A DNA stretch of 43,408 nucleotides from Candidatus Bathyarchaeota archaeon (GTDB lineage Archaea; Thermoproteota; Bathyarchaeia; Bathyarchaeales; Bathyarchaeaceae). The notes under the pieces were generated by a model, which had not been told where the DNA came from, did not search any database, and worked only from the letters and a program-made list of their open reading frames with translations. The position numbers were made by a program, and so were the translations under genes. How positions within the stretch are numbered: the stretch's first letter is position 1; each line of letters begins with the position of its first letter. The DNA is taken from the NCBI GenBank assembly GCA_020350305.1, contig CP070709.1, forward strand, positions 836,010 to 879,417. Direction: 5' to 3'. Below are positions 35,498 to 43,408 of this stretch, piece by piece.

Positions 35498-37882
35498 TCA
35501 ATCTGCGAAAAAACTCCGTTGGTTTGCAAGTTTTTCTTTGATTTTCAAGCGTGTTTCTTGTGAAAGAGGCCCCATCTTCGAAATTCTCTCGTTGAATGTT
35601 TCGAATATGTTGAGTACCTTGTTGTATTCTGGAAGCGTTGTAGAAAACGACATAAGGCGGAGGGACTGGACACCATATCCTCTTAGCTCCTTTTTCAATT
35701 GAGTAACATGCTTCCTCAAAGCCTCTTCGGTGAACACGCCGCCGTGGTCCTCAAGTAATATTACGCCGTCAGCTCCAGAGGCGAATGCGTGCAGCAAATG
35801 TTTCAAGCCGATTCTTCCCGTGCTGGGAACGCCAATTATTTCCACGTTGGGTGGATATGATGCTCTAGACTGCCCAGCTAAGTCAGCAGCTCCGTAAGCT
35901 ATCTCCTTCTCAAGAAAAGCGATGATCTTCGGCGCCTTGCCGCCTTCGCTTACTTTGCAGATTTGAGCCATCAACTGGGCTTCAGTGGAGTGCTTAAGGT
36001 CAATAGCCTCTTCAGGACATCTCGGCACGCAGATTCCACATCCAACACATGACATCGGGTTGATCTTTAGGCCTGTGGGAGACTCTTCCACCGCCGCAAC
36101 AGGACATACTTCTAGGCATATCCTACAGTTGTTGCACTTTTCGGGAATGATATGGGCCACTTCTGGCGAGACAGAAATCTCACCTTTCCCTACGAAAGTT
36201 GCAACCCTTGAAGCAGTAGACATCGCCTCCAAGACGGTTTCCCTCACATCCTTTGGGCTCAAGGCACATCCAGCAATAAACACTCCTTCCCTTTGACTAT
36301 CAACTGGCCTAAGCTTGTAATGTCTTTCCAAAAGAAATCCATCGGGGCCGACCTGGATACCCAACTTTTGAGCCAACTCTTGAGTACCTGAACTAGGAAT
36401 AATTCCTAGAACGAGCACTACTAAATCGAATTTTCCCTCCACTTGAGTCCCGAGAAGGGTGTCCTCCGCACTCACCAATATTTCATCACTCTGCGGAACA
36501 ACTTCTGCTACGCGGCCTCTGACAAAATGCACATTATGATCTTGAGCCGTAACGTAGAACTCTTCATATCCCTTCCCATCAGCTCTTATATCTGTATAAA
36601 AAATCCATGGCTCGGCATCAGGCACAACCTTTTGAACCAACATAGCTTGCTTGATTGCAGCCATACAACCTATCTTGCAACAATGTTCCACTCCAGGTTC
36701 CTGATTCATCATTCGGCTACCTACACAGAGTATGAAAGCTACCTTCTTAGCCACCTTCCCATCCGACGGTCTGCGCATCTCATGACCTAAGAGTCTCTCC
36801 AACTGCAGATTCGTTATGATATCCGAGTGTAGGCCGAAGGCATACTCTTCAAAGCCTTTTGCGTCAACTTCCCCGAACCCTGTACAAGCAACAATTGCGC
36901 CCACATCCAATTCCACGGTTTCTTCTTTCTGTTTGAAATCAATGGCTTTGCCCTTGCAGAATTTTTCGCAAAGTCTACAAACTCCCTTGGTGAAGTATAG
37001 GCAGTGCTCTTTGTCGATCACGTATGTTCTTGGAATCGCCTGCTGGAATGGTATGTAAATGGCTTTTCGCGGAAACATTTTGGCTTCGAATTCGCTTGGA
37101 ACCTTGACAGGGCAAACTTTTTCACACTCCCCACAAGCTATGCATTTCGAAGCGTCCACAAATCCTGGACGCTTCTTGATCAAGACTCTGTAGTTGCCAG
37201 GAGAACCTTCGACGGCTATTGGTTCTGCCATGCTGATTATCTTTATGTTTGGGTGCTGTCCAGCGTATACCATTTTCGGCGTGAGAATGCACTGCGAGCA
37301 GTCGAGTGTAGGGAAAGTTTTGCTAAGCTGGGCCATATGTCCGCCTATGCTCGGGGTTTTCTCCACCAAGTACACTTGATATCCCTTGTCAGCCAACTCA
37401 ATAGAAGTGATGATGCCCGCGATTCCTCCTCCAATCACGAGGATGTCTCTATTTACTGGTATGCTCTTTGTCTCCAAGGGTTCGAGGTAACGGGCTCGCT
37501 CCACCGCCCCGCGTATAAGGTCAATAGCCTTAGACGTTGCAGCTTCCTTATCGTCATGAACCCAGCTACACTGCTCCCTAATATTTGCCATTTCAAGGAA
37601 ATACGGGTTCAAACCAGCTGATTCCACTGTTCGCCTAAAAGTGTCAAGGTGCATTCGCGGTGAACATGACGCCACTACAATTCTGTTGAGCCCTTGTTCC
37701 TTTATCCCCTTTATTATCATTTCTTGTCCAGGGTCGCTGCACATATATTCGTAGGTTTCTGCGATTTTTACCCCGTTAAATTTGGCAGCAGCTTCTCGCA
37801 CCTTTTCCACATCTAGGGTATCGCTTATGTTCCCTCCGCAATGGCAAATGTACACTCCTACCTTCGTTTTTTCTTGCGCCAT
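35498..37882 (-). CDS. Full-length HdrA fused to a cysteine-free MvhD domain
   Basis: The protein has 794 residues. The N-terminal HdrA domain (1-140: GVYICHCGGNIS, ASCSPRMH, CSWVH) is followed by an FAD fold (VIGGGIAGIITS), DCSQCILTPKM (Cys195, Cys198) and inserted Fe-S motifs CIACGECEKVCP and CLYFTKGVCRLCEKFC. The C-terminal ferredoxin is CNNCRICLEVCP plus CVGCGICVPRCP. From about residue 655 an MvhD fold follows (YGAADLAGQSRASYPPNVEI, STGRIG, HAFASGADGVILLEDHGG), but every cluster cysteine is replaced. It heads the second Hdr locus, with GGAGAAG seven bases before the ATG and a TATA-like box at 37931-37938. Confidence 0.88.
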   Translation of the reverse strand: MAQEKTKVGVYICHCGGNISDTLDVEKVREAAAKFNGVKIAETYEYMCSDPGQEMIIKGIKEQGLNRIVVASCSPRMHLDTFRRTVESAGLNPYFLEMANIREQCSWVHDDKEAATSKAIDLIRGAVERARYLEPLETKSIPVNRDILVIGGGIAGIITSIELADKGYQVYLVEKTPSIGGHMAQLSKTFPTLDCSQCILTPKMVYAGQHPNIKIISMAEPIAVEGSPGNYRVLIKKRPGFVDASKCIACGECEKVCPVKVPSEFEAKMFPRKAIYIPFQQAIPRTYVIDKEHCLYFTKGVCRLCEKFCKGKAIDFKQKEETVELDVGAIVACTGFGEVDAKGFEEYAFGLHSDIITNLQLERLLGHEMRRPSDGKVAKKVAFILCVGSRMMNQEPGVEHCCKIGCMAAIKQAMLVQKVVPDAEPWIFYTDIRADGKGYEEFYVTAQDHNVHFVRGRVAEVVPQSDEILVSAEDTLLGTQVEGKFDLVVLVLGIIPSSGTQELAQKLGIQVGPDGFLLERHYKLRPVDSQREGVFIAGCALSPKDVRETVLEAMSTASRVATFVGKGEISVSPEVAHIIPEKCNNCRICLEVCPVAAVEESPTGLKINPMSCVGCGICVPRCPEEAIDLKHSTEAQLMAQICKVSEGGKAPKIIAFLEKEIAYGAADLAGQSRASYPPNVEIIGVPSTGRIGLKHLLHAFASGADGVILLEDHGGVFTEEALRKHVTQLKKELRGYGVQSLRLMSFSTTLPEYNKVLNIFETFNERISKMGPLSQETRLKIKEKLANQRSFFAD

Positions 37883-37930
37883 TTTGACTTCTCCATTTGA
37901 CAGAGTTTCTAAGCAACTCTTCGGATTGAG

Positions 37931-37938
37931 CTATAAAT
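37931..37938 (-). promoter_or_regulatory. TATA box of the second Hdr operon
   Basis: ATTTATAG on the minus strand lies 49-56 bases before the hdrA start at 37882, predicting a leader of about 27 bases that contains the ribosome site. Confidence 0.45.
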
Positions 37939-38068
37939 GTTGTTTTTCAATCTCTTAAACATCTTGCTAAAAAGCATACTGGTAGCGATCGACTTTTAGA
38001 TACGAATCGCTTTATGTGAAAACACGAAAAGGGAGAAAACTCTGCCATAGTGTTGATGGTGGGCACGT

Positions 38069-38443
38069 TTGCCAGAAGATAAAGATCTAGAACGATTGAA
38101 ACGTCGAAAATTATTCGAAATGAGGAAACGCTGGATTACAAAAGAGGCTGGAAAAGAGAAGGAAACAGGAAATCCCAAGAAAGTCTTAAGCCGAGTCCTG
38201 ATCGGTCGGGCTTCGGAAGTCTTGAACGCTGCAGAACGTCAGTATCCTGAGGCCATTCCTCAAATTGAAAGGGCTTTAGCTCAGCTAATATCTACAGGGA
38301 AACTGAAAGGGCCAGTGAATGGTGCACAATTGCTCTGGTTTTTCAGACGTTTAGGCTTGAGCGTGAGACTTGAAACGCGTATCCGTATTTCAGAGCATGG
38401 AGAGCTGAAGACAATAGAAGAGAAACTGAAAGCGAAATCATAG
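38069..38443 (+). CDS. PDCD5-like (TFAR19) DNA-binding protein
   Basis: The protein has 124 residues, start TTG 38069 with GGTGGG about nine bases upstream. It has the charged N-terminal helix ERLKRRKLFEMRKR and a helical core (VLIGRASEVLNAAERQYPEA, IPQIERALAQLISTGKL) as in archaeal PDCD5/TFAR19 double-stranded-DNA-binding proteins, but the core is diverged. The C-terminus (RLETRIRISEHGELKTIEEK) is basic. It is divergent from the second Hdr operon. Identification is by overall pattern and is less certain than the enzyme calls. Confidence 0.6.
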   Translation: MPEDKDLERLKRRKLFEMRKRWITKEAGKEKETGNPKKVLSRVLIGRASEVLNAAERQYPEAIPQIERALAQLISTGKLKGPVNGAQLLWFFRRLGLSVRLETRIRISEHGELKTIEEKLKAKS

Positions 38444-38650
38444 CGAGTTTTCTGCCAATAGGAGGATTCTAGCCCTGTGCGCCTTGTGATTGATAATAGA
38501 GGAGGTTGTTTCCTCTCCAATGTTCACCAAGAGCTATGAGCTGCTCTTTCAAGATCAAATCGCTTCCTGCGCAGTGTTTCAGAGTGAAACCAAAAAACAT
38601 ATTGGATGCAGGCAATGTCGGGTGCCTAAGAAGAGGAGTTCGATCACTGG

Positions 38651-40921
38651 TTGCGTGCTGAAATCAAAGTAAGCGGCATTGTTCAAGGCGTGGGTTTTCG
38701 ACCCTTTATTTATCGTATTGCCCTGAAGAATAGGTTGGTTGGCTACGTGCGAAACCGAGGGGACGCGGTAGTAGAGATTGCAGTAGAAGGAAAGAAAGGC
38801 AATGTTGATCGTTTTCTTGAGGATTTCAAGGCGAAAAAACCTCCTCTCGCCCGAATTTACGAGGTTACTACGAATTATGCAGAAGACAAAAACGAGTTTG
38901 AAAAATTCACCATTCTCAAGAGTTCTGAAGACGTAGAGCTTTCAGGATCTGTCATCCCGCCAGACATTTCAATCTGCAGTGAATGCTTAAGAGAACTTAG
39001 ACACTTGAAAAACAAACGTCACAACTACTTTTTTATCACATGCACCAACTGTGGTCCCAGATATACCATCATTGACCGACTTCCTTACGACAGGCCGAAC
39101 ACCACAATGCAAGAGTTTCCTATGTGCAATTTCTGTTCCAAAGAGTTCAGAGACCCGTCCAACCGCCGATTTCATGCGCAGACAGTGGCATGCAGCAAGT
39201 GCGGCCCAAAAGTCTATCTTGCGGCCAACGACGGACAGCCCATAGAACGTAGAGATCCCATCAGAGAGGCGGGTAGACTGCTTGAGGAGGGATACGTTGT
39301 TGCGATCAAAGGAAATGGAGGCTTCCATGTCGCCACCGCAACCACTAAGTCTAAGCCCATCGCCCAATTGAGAAAAGCTAAGCATAGAACCCAGAAACCG
39401 TTTGCAATCATGGCTCGCGACCTTGAAACCGTAGAGTCATTCGCAGAGGTAAGCCACGCTGAAGCTGAGCTGCTTACTTCGTACATCAAGCCGATTATTC
39501 TTCTAAAGAAGAGGGACGACTGCTACCTTTCCGAATTAATTTCTCCAAGGCTACACAACATCGGAGTGATGCTTCCATACACTGGCCTGCACCATATGCT
39601 GTTCGACGACGTACGTGAACCCGCGTTTGTAATGACGAGCGCTAATCCTCCTAATGAGCCAATCGTGGCGGAAAATCGGTTGGCCATAAAAAGACTTGGA
39701 TCTGTGGTCGACTTCTTTCTGTTTCATAACAGAGTCATAGCCTATAGATGCGATGACTCCGTTGTCCGTTTCCACAGTGTAAACCAAAGCCTGATGCGTC
39801 GATCTAGGGGATACGCTCCTGAGCCGATACGTCTCAAACGTTCAGCAAATAGTGGCGTCTTAGGTGTTGGGGCGGAACTTAATGTAACCTCTTGCGTATT
39901 GTTTCGGGACAAAGCCTTTGTTTCCCAGCATATCGGAGATGTGGAGAACCTGGAGACCCTTAGATTCTTGAGAAAAGCCGTAAATCACTTGATAAAGCTA
40001 ACGAACAGTAAAATTGAGTTCATAGCCTGCGACCTACACCCGAAATTCAACACGACAAGGCTGGCCAGTGATTTGGGAAATGAACATGAATGTCCGGTTG
40101 TTTCAGTTCAGCACCATTACGCTCACATAGCATCCTTAATGGGTGAACATGACACCAGCGAGATGGTGGGCATAGCCTGCGACGGCTTCGGTTACGGCTC
40201 AGATGGCAAGGCTTGGGGTGGAGAAGTCTTGTATTGCAACCAAGACGGTTTCCAGCGTCTAGGACATCTTCAAGAGCAACCGATGGTTGGGGGTGACCTT
40301 GCAACGTTGCATCCGTTGAGAATGGCTGCTGGAATGCTTCACGACGTGGTGGATGTTGAGGCATGGCTACTATCCGAAAGCAAACACTTCCCGCATGGAA
40401 AAACAGAGGCCCAAATAATCGTTAAACAGTTGGAGAAAGAATTATTGCTCAAAACCACAAGTTGTGGAAGAGTGCTAGATGCTGTTTCTGCCATACTGGG
40501 CATATGTTATGAGCGGACCTATGAAGGCGAACCAGCGATGAAGTTGGAGTCTGTCGCCATGGAGGGGAAGAACATACTCGATCTAAAACCTGAAATCAGA
40601 GGAACCACTATTGAAACTACACTTCTCGTTCATGAAATATTTAATGAGAGAAACAAACAGTCAGCTGCTGATTTGGCTTTTTCCGCCGAATCTTATCTTG
40701 CCAATGGTCTAGCCCAACTGGTCATGGAGAATGCTGAACGACTAGATGTTAAGACCATCGGGTTTTCCGGCGGAGTTGCATACAATGAACACATCACCCA
40801 AGTAATCAGAAAAAACGTTGAGAAAAATGGTTTCAGATTCGTAGTTCATAGGATGGTTCCGCCGGGGGATGGGGGCATCGCCTTCGGCCAGACAATCGCC
40901 GCAAGCATTGTCGCCCAGTAA
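38651..40921 (+). CDS. hypF: Hydrogenase maturation carbamoyltransferase HypF
   Basis: The protein has 756 residues. Residues 1-90 form an acylphosphatase domain (GIVQGVGFRPFIYR). Paired zinc fingers follow (CSECLREL, CTNCGPRYT, CNFCSKEF, CSKCGPK), then a YrdC-like domain (GRLLEEGYVVAIKGNGGFHV, NPPNEPI) and a Kae1-like domain (HHYAHIASLMGEHD, GGVAYNEHI, GGIAFGQ). HypF makes the carbamoyl group that becomes the CN ligands of [NiFe]-hydrogenases, here presumably MvhAG. The start is TTG 38651, with GAGGAG 12 bases upstream. Nothing else is seen in the 207-base spacer 38444-38650. Confidence 0.95.
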   Translation: MRAEIKVSGIVQGVGFRPFIYRIALKNRLVGYVRNRGDAVVEIAVEGKKGNVDRFLEDFKAKKPPLARIYEVTTNYAEDKNEFEKFTILKSSEDVELSGSVIPPDISICSECLRELRHLKNKRHNYFFITCTNCGPRYTIIDRLPYDRPNTTMQEFPMCNFCSKEFRDPSNRRFHAQTVACSKCGPKVYLAANDGQPIERRDPIREAGRLLEEGYVVAIKGNGGFHVATATTKSKPIAQLRKAKHRTQKPFAIMARDLETVESFAEVSHAEAELLTSYIKPIILLKKRDDCYLSELISPRLHNIGVMLPYTGLHHMLFDDVREPAFVMTSANPPNEPIVAENRLAIKRLGSVVDFFLFHNRVIAYRCDDSVVRFHSVNQSLMRRSRGYAPEPIRLKRSANSGVLGVGAELNVTSCVLFRDKAFVSQHIGDVENLETLRFLRKAVNHLIKLTNSKIEFIACDLHPKFNTTRLASDLGNEHECPVVSVQHHYAHIASLMGEHDTSEMVGIACDGFGYGSDGKAWGGEVLYCNQDGFQRLGHLQEQPMVGGDLATLHPLRMAAGMLHDVVDVEAWLLSESKHFPHGKTEAQIIVKQLEKELLLKTTSCGRVLDAVSAILGICYERTYEGEPAMKLESVAMEGKNILDLKPEIRGTTIETTLLVHEIFNERNKQSAADLAFSAESYLANGLAQLVMENAERLDVKTIGFSGGVAYNEHITQVIRKNVEKNGFRFVVHRMVPPGDGGIAFGQTIAASIVAQ

Positions 40922-40965
40922 CCATAATCGATTTATTTTGGACACACGTTTATTAGGTGATGAAA

Positions 40966-41184
40966 ATGTGCCTTGCAATCCCGGCCAAAGTGATTAGAAT
41001 TCATGGAAACAATGCAAAGGTTGACTTTGGCGAGAGTGTCTTGAGAGATGTGAACGTCACGCTTGTGAAGCCCCGGTTGGGAGAATACGTTTTGGTCCAT
41101 GCAGGATACGCTATTGAGGTAATTGATAGGAAAGCTGCGGAAGAAACCCTTCGGTTATGGGAAGAAATTCTCAAGTATAAGTGA
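40966..41184 (+). CDS. hypC: Hydrogenase maturation chaperone HypC
   Basis: The protein has 72 residues. The start is set at ATG 40966 because HypC must begin Met-Cys: here MCLAIPAKV, with AGGTGA six bases upstream. Starts at 40957 or 40960 would bury the essential Cys2. HypC carries the Fe(CN)2CO unit with HypD. It lies 44 bases after hypF. Confidence 0.94.
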   Translation: MCLAIPAKVIRIHGNNAKVDFGESVLRDVNVTLVKPRLGEYVLVHAGYAIEVIDRKAAEETLRLWEEILKYK

Positions 41185-41266
41185 AAGTGTTTAAAGCCGT
41201 TTTTCAGCCCTCAAGTAGCGTGTGGGAGTAGAACATCCTTAAAAAAGCATAGAGAGTCCATTGTGT

Positions 41267-42367
41267 ATGAAGGTTGTGGCGCCGATGGAAGAGCAGTTGA
41301 GATTCAGGGACCCCACCTTAGCAAAGAACGTTGCAGATCACATTGAAAGTCTAGCTCCACGTTACAACGTGAAATTTTGTCACGTATGCGGCACTCATGA
41401 ATGGACAATAACTCACCACGGACTCCGAGCTCTCCTTCCCAAAACAGTAGAGGTCATAGCTGGACCTGGCTGCCCCGTTTGCATTCTTCCAGCCGCCGAT
41501 ATCGATGAGGCAATATCTTTAGCTCTTGAAGGAGTGACCGTTGCAACATATGGTGATGTGATTCGAGTTCCAGCCTCGAAAACTTCGCTTCAAGGAGCAA
41601 AAGCGTCGGGCGGAGACGTGAGAATAGTGTATGGCGTGGGAGACGCTGTGAAAATGGCGAAGAAAGAGCCGAATAGAGACTTCGTTTTTCTTGCAATCGG
41701 GTTTGAAACCACCGCTCCGTCTACCGCGGTGGAAGTTCTTAACAAGCCGCCCGAGAACCTAAGCTTCCTTGTCTCGCATAGGCTGATTCCACCTGCTATG
41801 GAACTTCTTCTCGGCGTGGAAGGCTTGCAAATAAACGGTTTCATAGCGCCTGGGCATGTTTCCACTATTATTGGGGTGAAGGCTTATGAGATGTTTCCTA
41901 AGGTTTATCATATGCCAACCGTTGTGACTGGTTTCGAGCCTCTAGATGTCCTTTTTGCCATTTCTATGTTGCTTAAACAAACAAAAGACGGTGAAGCTAG
42001 GTTAGAAAACGAGTATCCTCGCTCCGTTAGGTGGCATGGGAACGTCAAGGCTCAACAATTAATCGAAAAAGTGTTCAAGGTAGCGGACGGACGTTGGAGG
42101 GGACTGGGAACGATACCTTCTTCTGCACTGGTGCTTAGAGAAGAATTCACTGTGTTTGATGCGAGAAAAAAGTATGACATAAGGATTGAAGGTTCCAGAG
42201 ATTTGCTGCCTGGTTGCCTTTGCCATTTGGTTATAGTTGGAAAGATTAATCCTTCCGAGTGCCCTCTTTTTACGAAGGCTTGTACGCCGCAGACTCCGAA
42301 AGGTGCGTGTATGGTTTCTAACGAGGGCACATGTAGAATATGGGCTAAACATAAAATTACGAAATGA
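41267..42367 (+). CDS. hypD: Hydrogenase maturation protein HypD
   Basis: The protein has about 366 residues. It shows CHVCGTHEWTITHHGLRALLP, then GPGCPVCILP, GFETTAPSTA, GCLCHLVIVG and the C-terminal Fe-S cysteines CPLFTKAC, CMVSNEGTC. HypD is the scaffold on which the Fe(CN)2CO group is built. Starts at 41261 (TTG), 41267 (ATG) and 41285 (ATG) are possible, and no ribosome site clearly decides. Confidence 0.94.
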   Translation: MKVVAPMEEQLRFRDPTLAKNVADHIESLAPRYNVKFCHVCGTHEWTITHHGLRALLPKTVEVIAGPGCPVCILPAADIDEAISLALEGVTVATYGDVIRVPASKTSLQGAKASGGDVRIVYGVGDAVKMAKKEPNRDFVFLAIGFETTAPSTAVEVLNKPPENLSFLVSHRLIPPAMELLLGVEGLQINGFIAPGHVSTIIGVKAYEMFPKVYHMPTVVTGFEPLDVLFAISMLLKQTKDGEARLENEYPRSVRWHGNVKAQQLIEKVFKVADGRWRGLGTIPSSALVLREEFTVFDARKKYDIRIEGSRDLLPGCLCHLVIVGKINPSECPLFTKACTPQTPKGACMVSNEGTCRIWAKHKITK

Positions 42368-42434
42368 TGAATAACTAAAATTGGTTTCGGCTTGTGAAAG
42401 CTTTCATAGGTATAATTCATAATAGTAACTATTG

Positions 42435-42656
42435 ATGGTTGGAGGAGGGTTTGACCTGGCGGAAGAACCGAGAAAGCATACAGGGAAATGTGTAGACTGT
42501 GGCTCTCCTTTGGAACTCTATGAGCTTGATTTCAAAAAGCATAGAAAAGTGCTCAAGTGTCAACGATGTGGCTTGTTTCATCTTTATAAAAAGGATTTCT
42601 TTGGCAAATGGAAGCTTCTGAAGGCTGCGAAGGTTTCTGATTTGTGGGATAAATGA
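42435..42656 (+). CDS. Small zinc-ribbon protein
   Basis: The protein has 73 residues from ATG 42435. Two CxxC pairs (KCVDCGSPL and KCQRCGLFH) about 25 residues apart predict one zinc ribbon; the tail is basic and aromatic (KKDFFGKWKLL). The strong GGAGGAGG that usually precedes a start lies inside the first codons (VGGG) and would fit an unusual CTG start at 42459. It follows hypD in the same direction. Function unknown. Confidence 0.6.
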   Translation: MVGGGFDLAEEPRKHTGKCVDCGSPLELYELDFKKHRKVLKCQRCGLFHLYKKDFFGKWKLLKAAKVSDLWDK

Positions 42657-42737
42657 TTGTTGGGGATGCGGAAAATGATAAATGCTGAGGCAAAAGCCAA
42701 TTAGATGGCGAAATGATAGGGCAGGACTGTTGATAAT

Positions 42738-43178
42738 ATGAGGCAAGACTTCCGTCGGATGACAGATAAGACACGTAAGCCAACCGCAGAAGAAATGGTG
42801 AGTTTCATAGGAGAACAGGCAAAAGATGCATGGTTAGAGACAAAACGGTTCATTAAAGACCGCTATGACTTGGTACCTGAAACAATATTTTATGGAACAA
42901 AGTACGGATGGACAATTCGTTACCGCAAAGGCAGCAAGACTCTATGCTCGCTTTTCCCTGAGAAAGGCGGATTTACAGTCCTGATAGTTCTTGGCAAAAA
43001 AGAATCCGAAAAAGCTCTTTCAATACGAAATGAACTGAGCACTAAGATCCATAAGCTTCTAGGGAACACGGAACAATTACACGACGGACGCTGGCTATGG
43101 ATTAGATTGTTAACGACGAGCGATACCGATGATATAAAGAAACTTCTGCAAATAAAAAGAAAGCCAAAGAAGACTTAA
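42738..43178 (+). CDS. DUF3788-like protein
   Basis: The protein has 146 residues. The pattern WLETKRFIKDRYDLVPETIFYGTKYGWTIRYRKGSKTLCSLFP, given here as a position guide to residues 32-74, then FTVLIVLGKKE and DGRWLWIRL, fits the DUF3788 family, whose role is not established. ATG 42759 is an alternative start. It is convergent with hypE and is probably not functionally tied to the hyp genes. Confidence 0.65.
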   Translation: MRQDFRRMTDKTRKPTAEEMVSFIGEQAKDAWLETKRFIKDRYDLVPETIFYGTKYGWTIRYRKGSKTLCSLFPEKGGFTVLIVLGKKESEKALSIRNELSTKIHKLLGNTEQLHDGRWLWIRLLTTSDTDDIKKLLQIKRKPKKT

Positions 43179-43196
43179 TTATGCATACATGACCCG

Positions 43197-43408
43197 CTAG
43201 CATATTCTTGGTATGGGGTCTCCGATTGGTGGGGCAAGGATTCTTTTTCCGCCTACTGCAGTTTTAAGAACGACTTCACCGTGTTCTTTCGTTGCCTCAC
43301 CTGCTATCCGTGCGTTTTCGCCTTCTTCTGTCTCTCTCAGTGCTGCTAAGACTTCTTCTGTCTTCTGCGGAACCACACCCAGCACTACTTTGCCTTCGTT
43401 TCCAACTT
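43197..43408 (-). CDS. hypE: Hydrogenase maturation protein HypE, C-terminal fragment
   Basis: The last 70 residues are visible and the gene continues beyond the right edge. They read VGNEGKVVLGVVPQKTEEVL, then GEVVLKTAVGGKRIL and end DPIPRIC. The C-terminal PRIC with a terminal Cys is diagnostic: that cysteine receives the carbamoyl group from HypF and turns it into a thiocyanate. It is convergent with the hypF-hypC-hypD series. A short spacer (43179-43196) holds an ATGCATACAT tract. Confidence 0.93.
   Translation of the reverse strand, partial: VGNEGKVVLGVVPQKTEEVLAALRETEEGENARIAGEATKEHGEVVLKTAVGGKRILAPPIGDPIPRIC

Noticed and set aside
38490..38672. Open frame of 60 codons before hypF
   Set aside because: No ribosome site or motif, and it overlaps the hypF start.

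Overview
The window is a gene-dense, moderately AT-rich stretch of an archaeal genome, most likely an uncultured anaerobe of the Bathyarchaeia type or a relative. The lineage is inferred from gene content only. Archaeal signs are a PDCD5-like DNA-binding protein, an AbrB-PhoU fusion, methanogen-type Mvh/Hdr modules, TTG/GTG starts with strong Shine-Dalgarno sequences, and TATA-like boxes 40-60 bases before start codons. I saw no rRNA, tRNA, CRISPR array or insertion sequence.

Region 1 (1-9808, minus strand) is one long, tightly overlapping gene series. In transcription order it holds two ribbon-helix-helix/GcvH-like proteins, a GltD-like flavoprotein with a ferredoxin tail, an MvhD-like protein fused to a winged helix, a tandem double HdrA, canonical MvhD, HdrC, HdrB, hydrogenase small subunit MvhG and the start of large subunit MvhA. 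It predicts a soluble [NiFe]-hydrogenase/heterodisulfide-reductase type electron-bifurcating complex with an added pyridine-nucleotide module and unusual built-in candidate regulators.

Region 2 (9915-15866, mostly plus) holds an AbrB-PhoU regulator, a DUF2061 membrane protein, decayed remnants of mvhD and hdrB, and then fdhD, mobA, tatA, tatA and tatC. These last genes supply sulfur transfer, molybdenum cofactor and export for the formate dehydrogenase of region 4. A small two-domain carboxypeptidase-regulatory-like protein follows.

Region 3 (16058-21711, minus) holds a B12-binding-type radical SAM protein, a GlcF/GlcD-type 2-hydroxyacid dehydrogenase pair, a UbiA prenyltransferase and an ECF-S-like membrane protein.

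Region 4 (21868-28577) holds fdhE divergent from fdhA-fdhB-nrfD-like, which encode a Tat-exported, membrane-anchored molybdenum formate dehydrogenase with Cys instead of Sec. A polyprenyl diphosphate synthase follows.

Region 5 (28705-37882, minus) is a second Hdr locus without HdrB/HdrC: a full-length HdrA fused to a cysteine-free MvhD domain, a thioredoxin-reductase-like protein, an HdrA N-half, an HdrA C-half fused to an intact MvhD, and NfnA and NfnB. It looks like a soluble flavin/Fe-S hub linking NAD(P)H, ferredoxin and a thiol or disulfide partner.

Region 6 (38069-43408) holds a PDCD5-like gene and the hydrogenase maturation genes hypF, hypC, hypD and (convergent, cut by the window end) hypE, with a small zinc-ribbon gene and a DUF3788 gene between. 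The hyp genes would mature the MvhAG hydrogenase of region 1.
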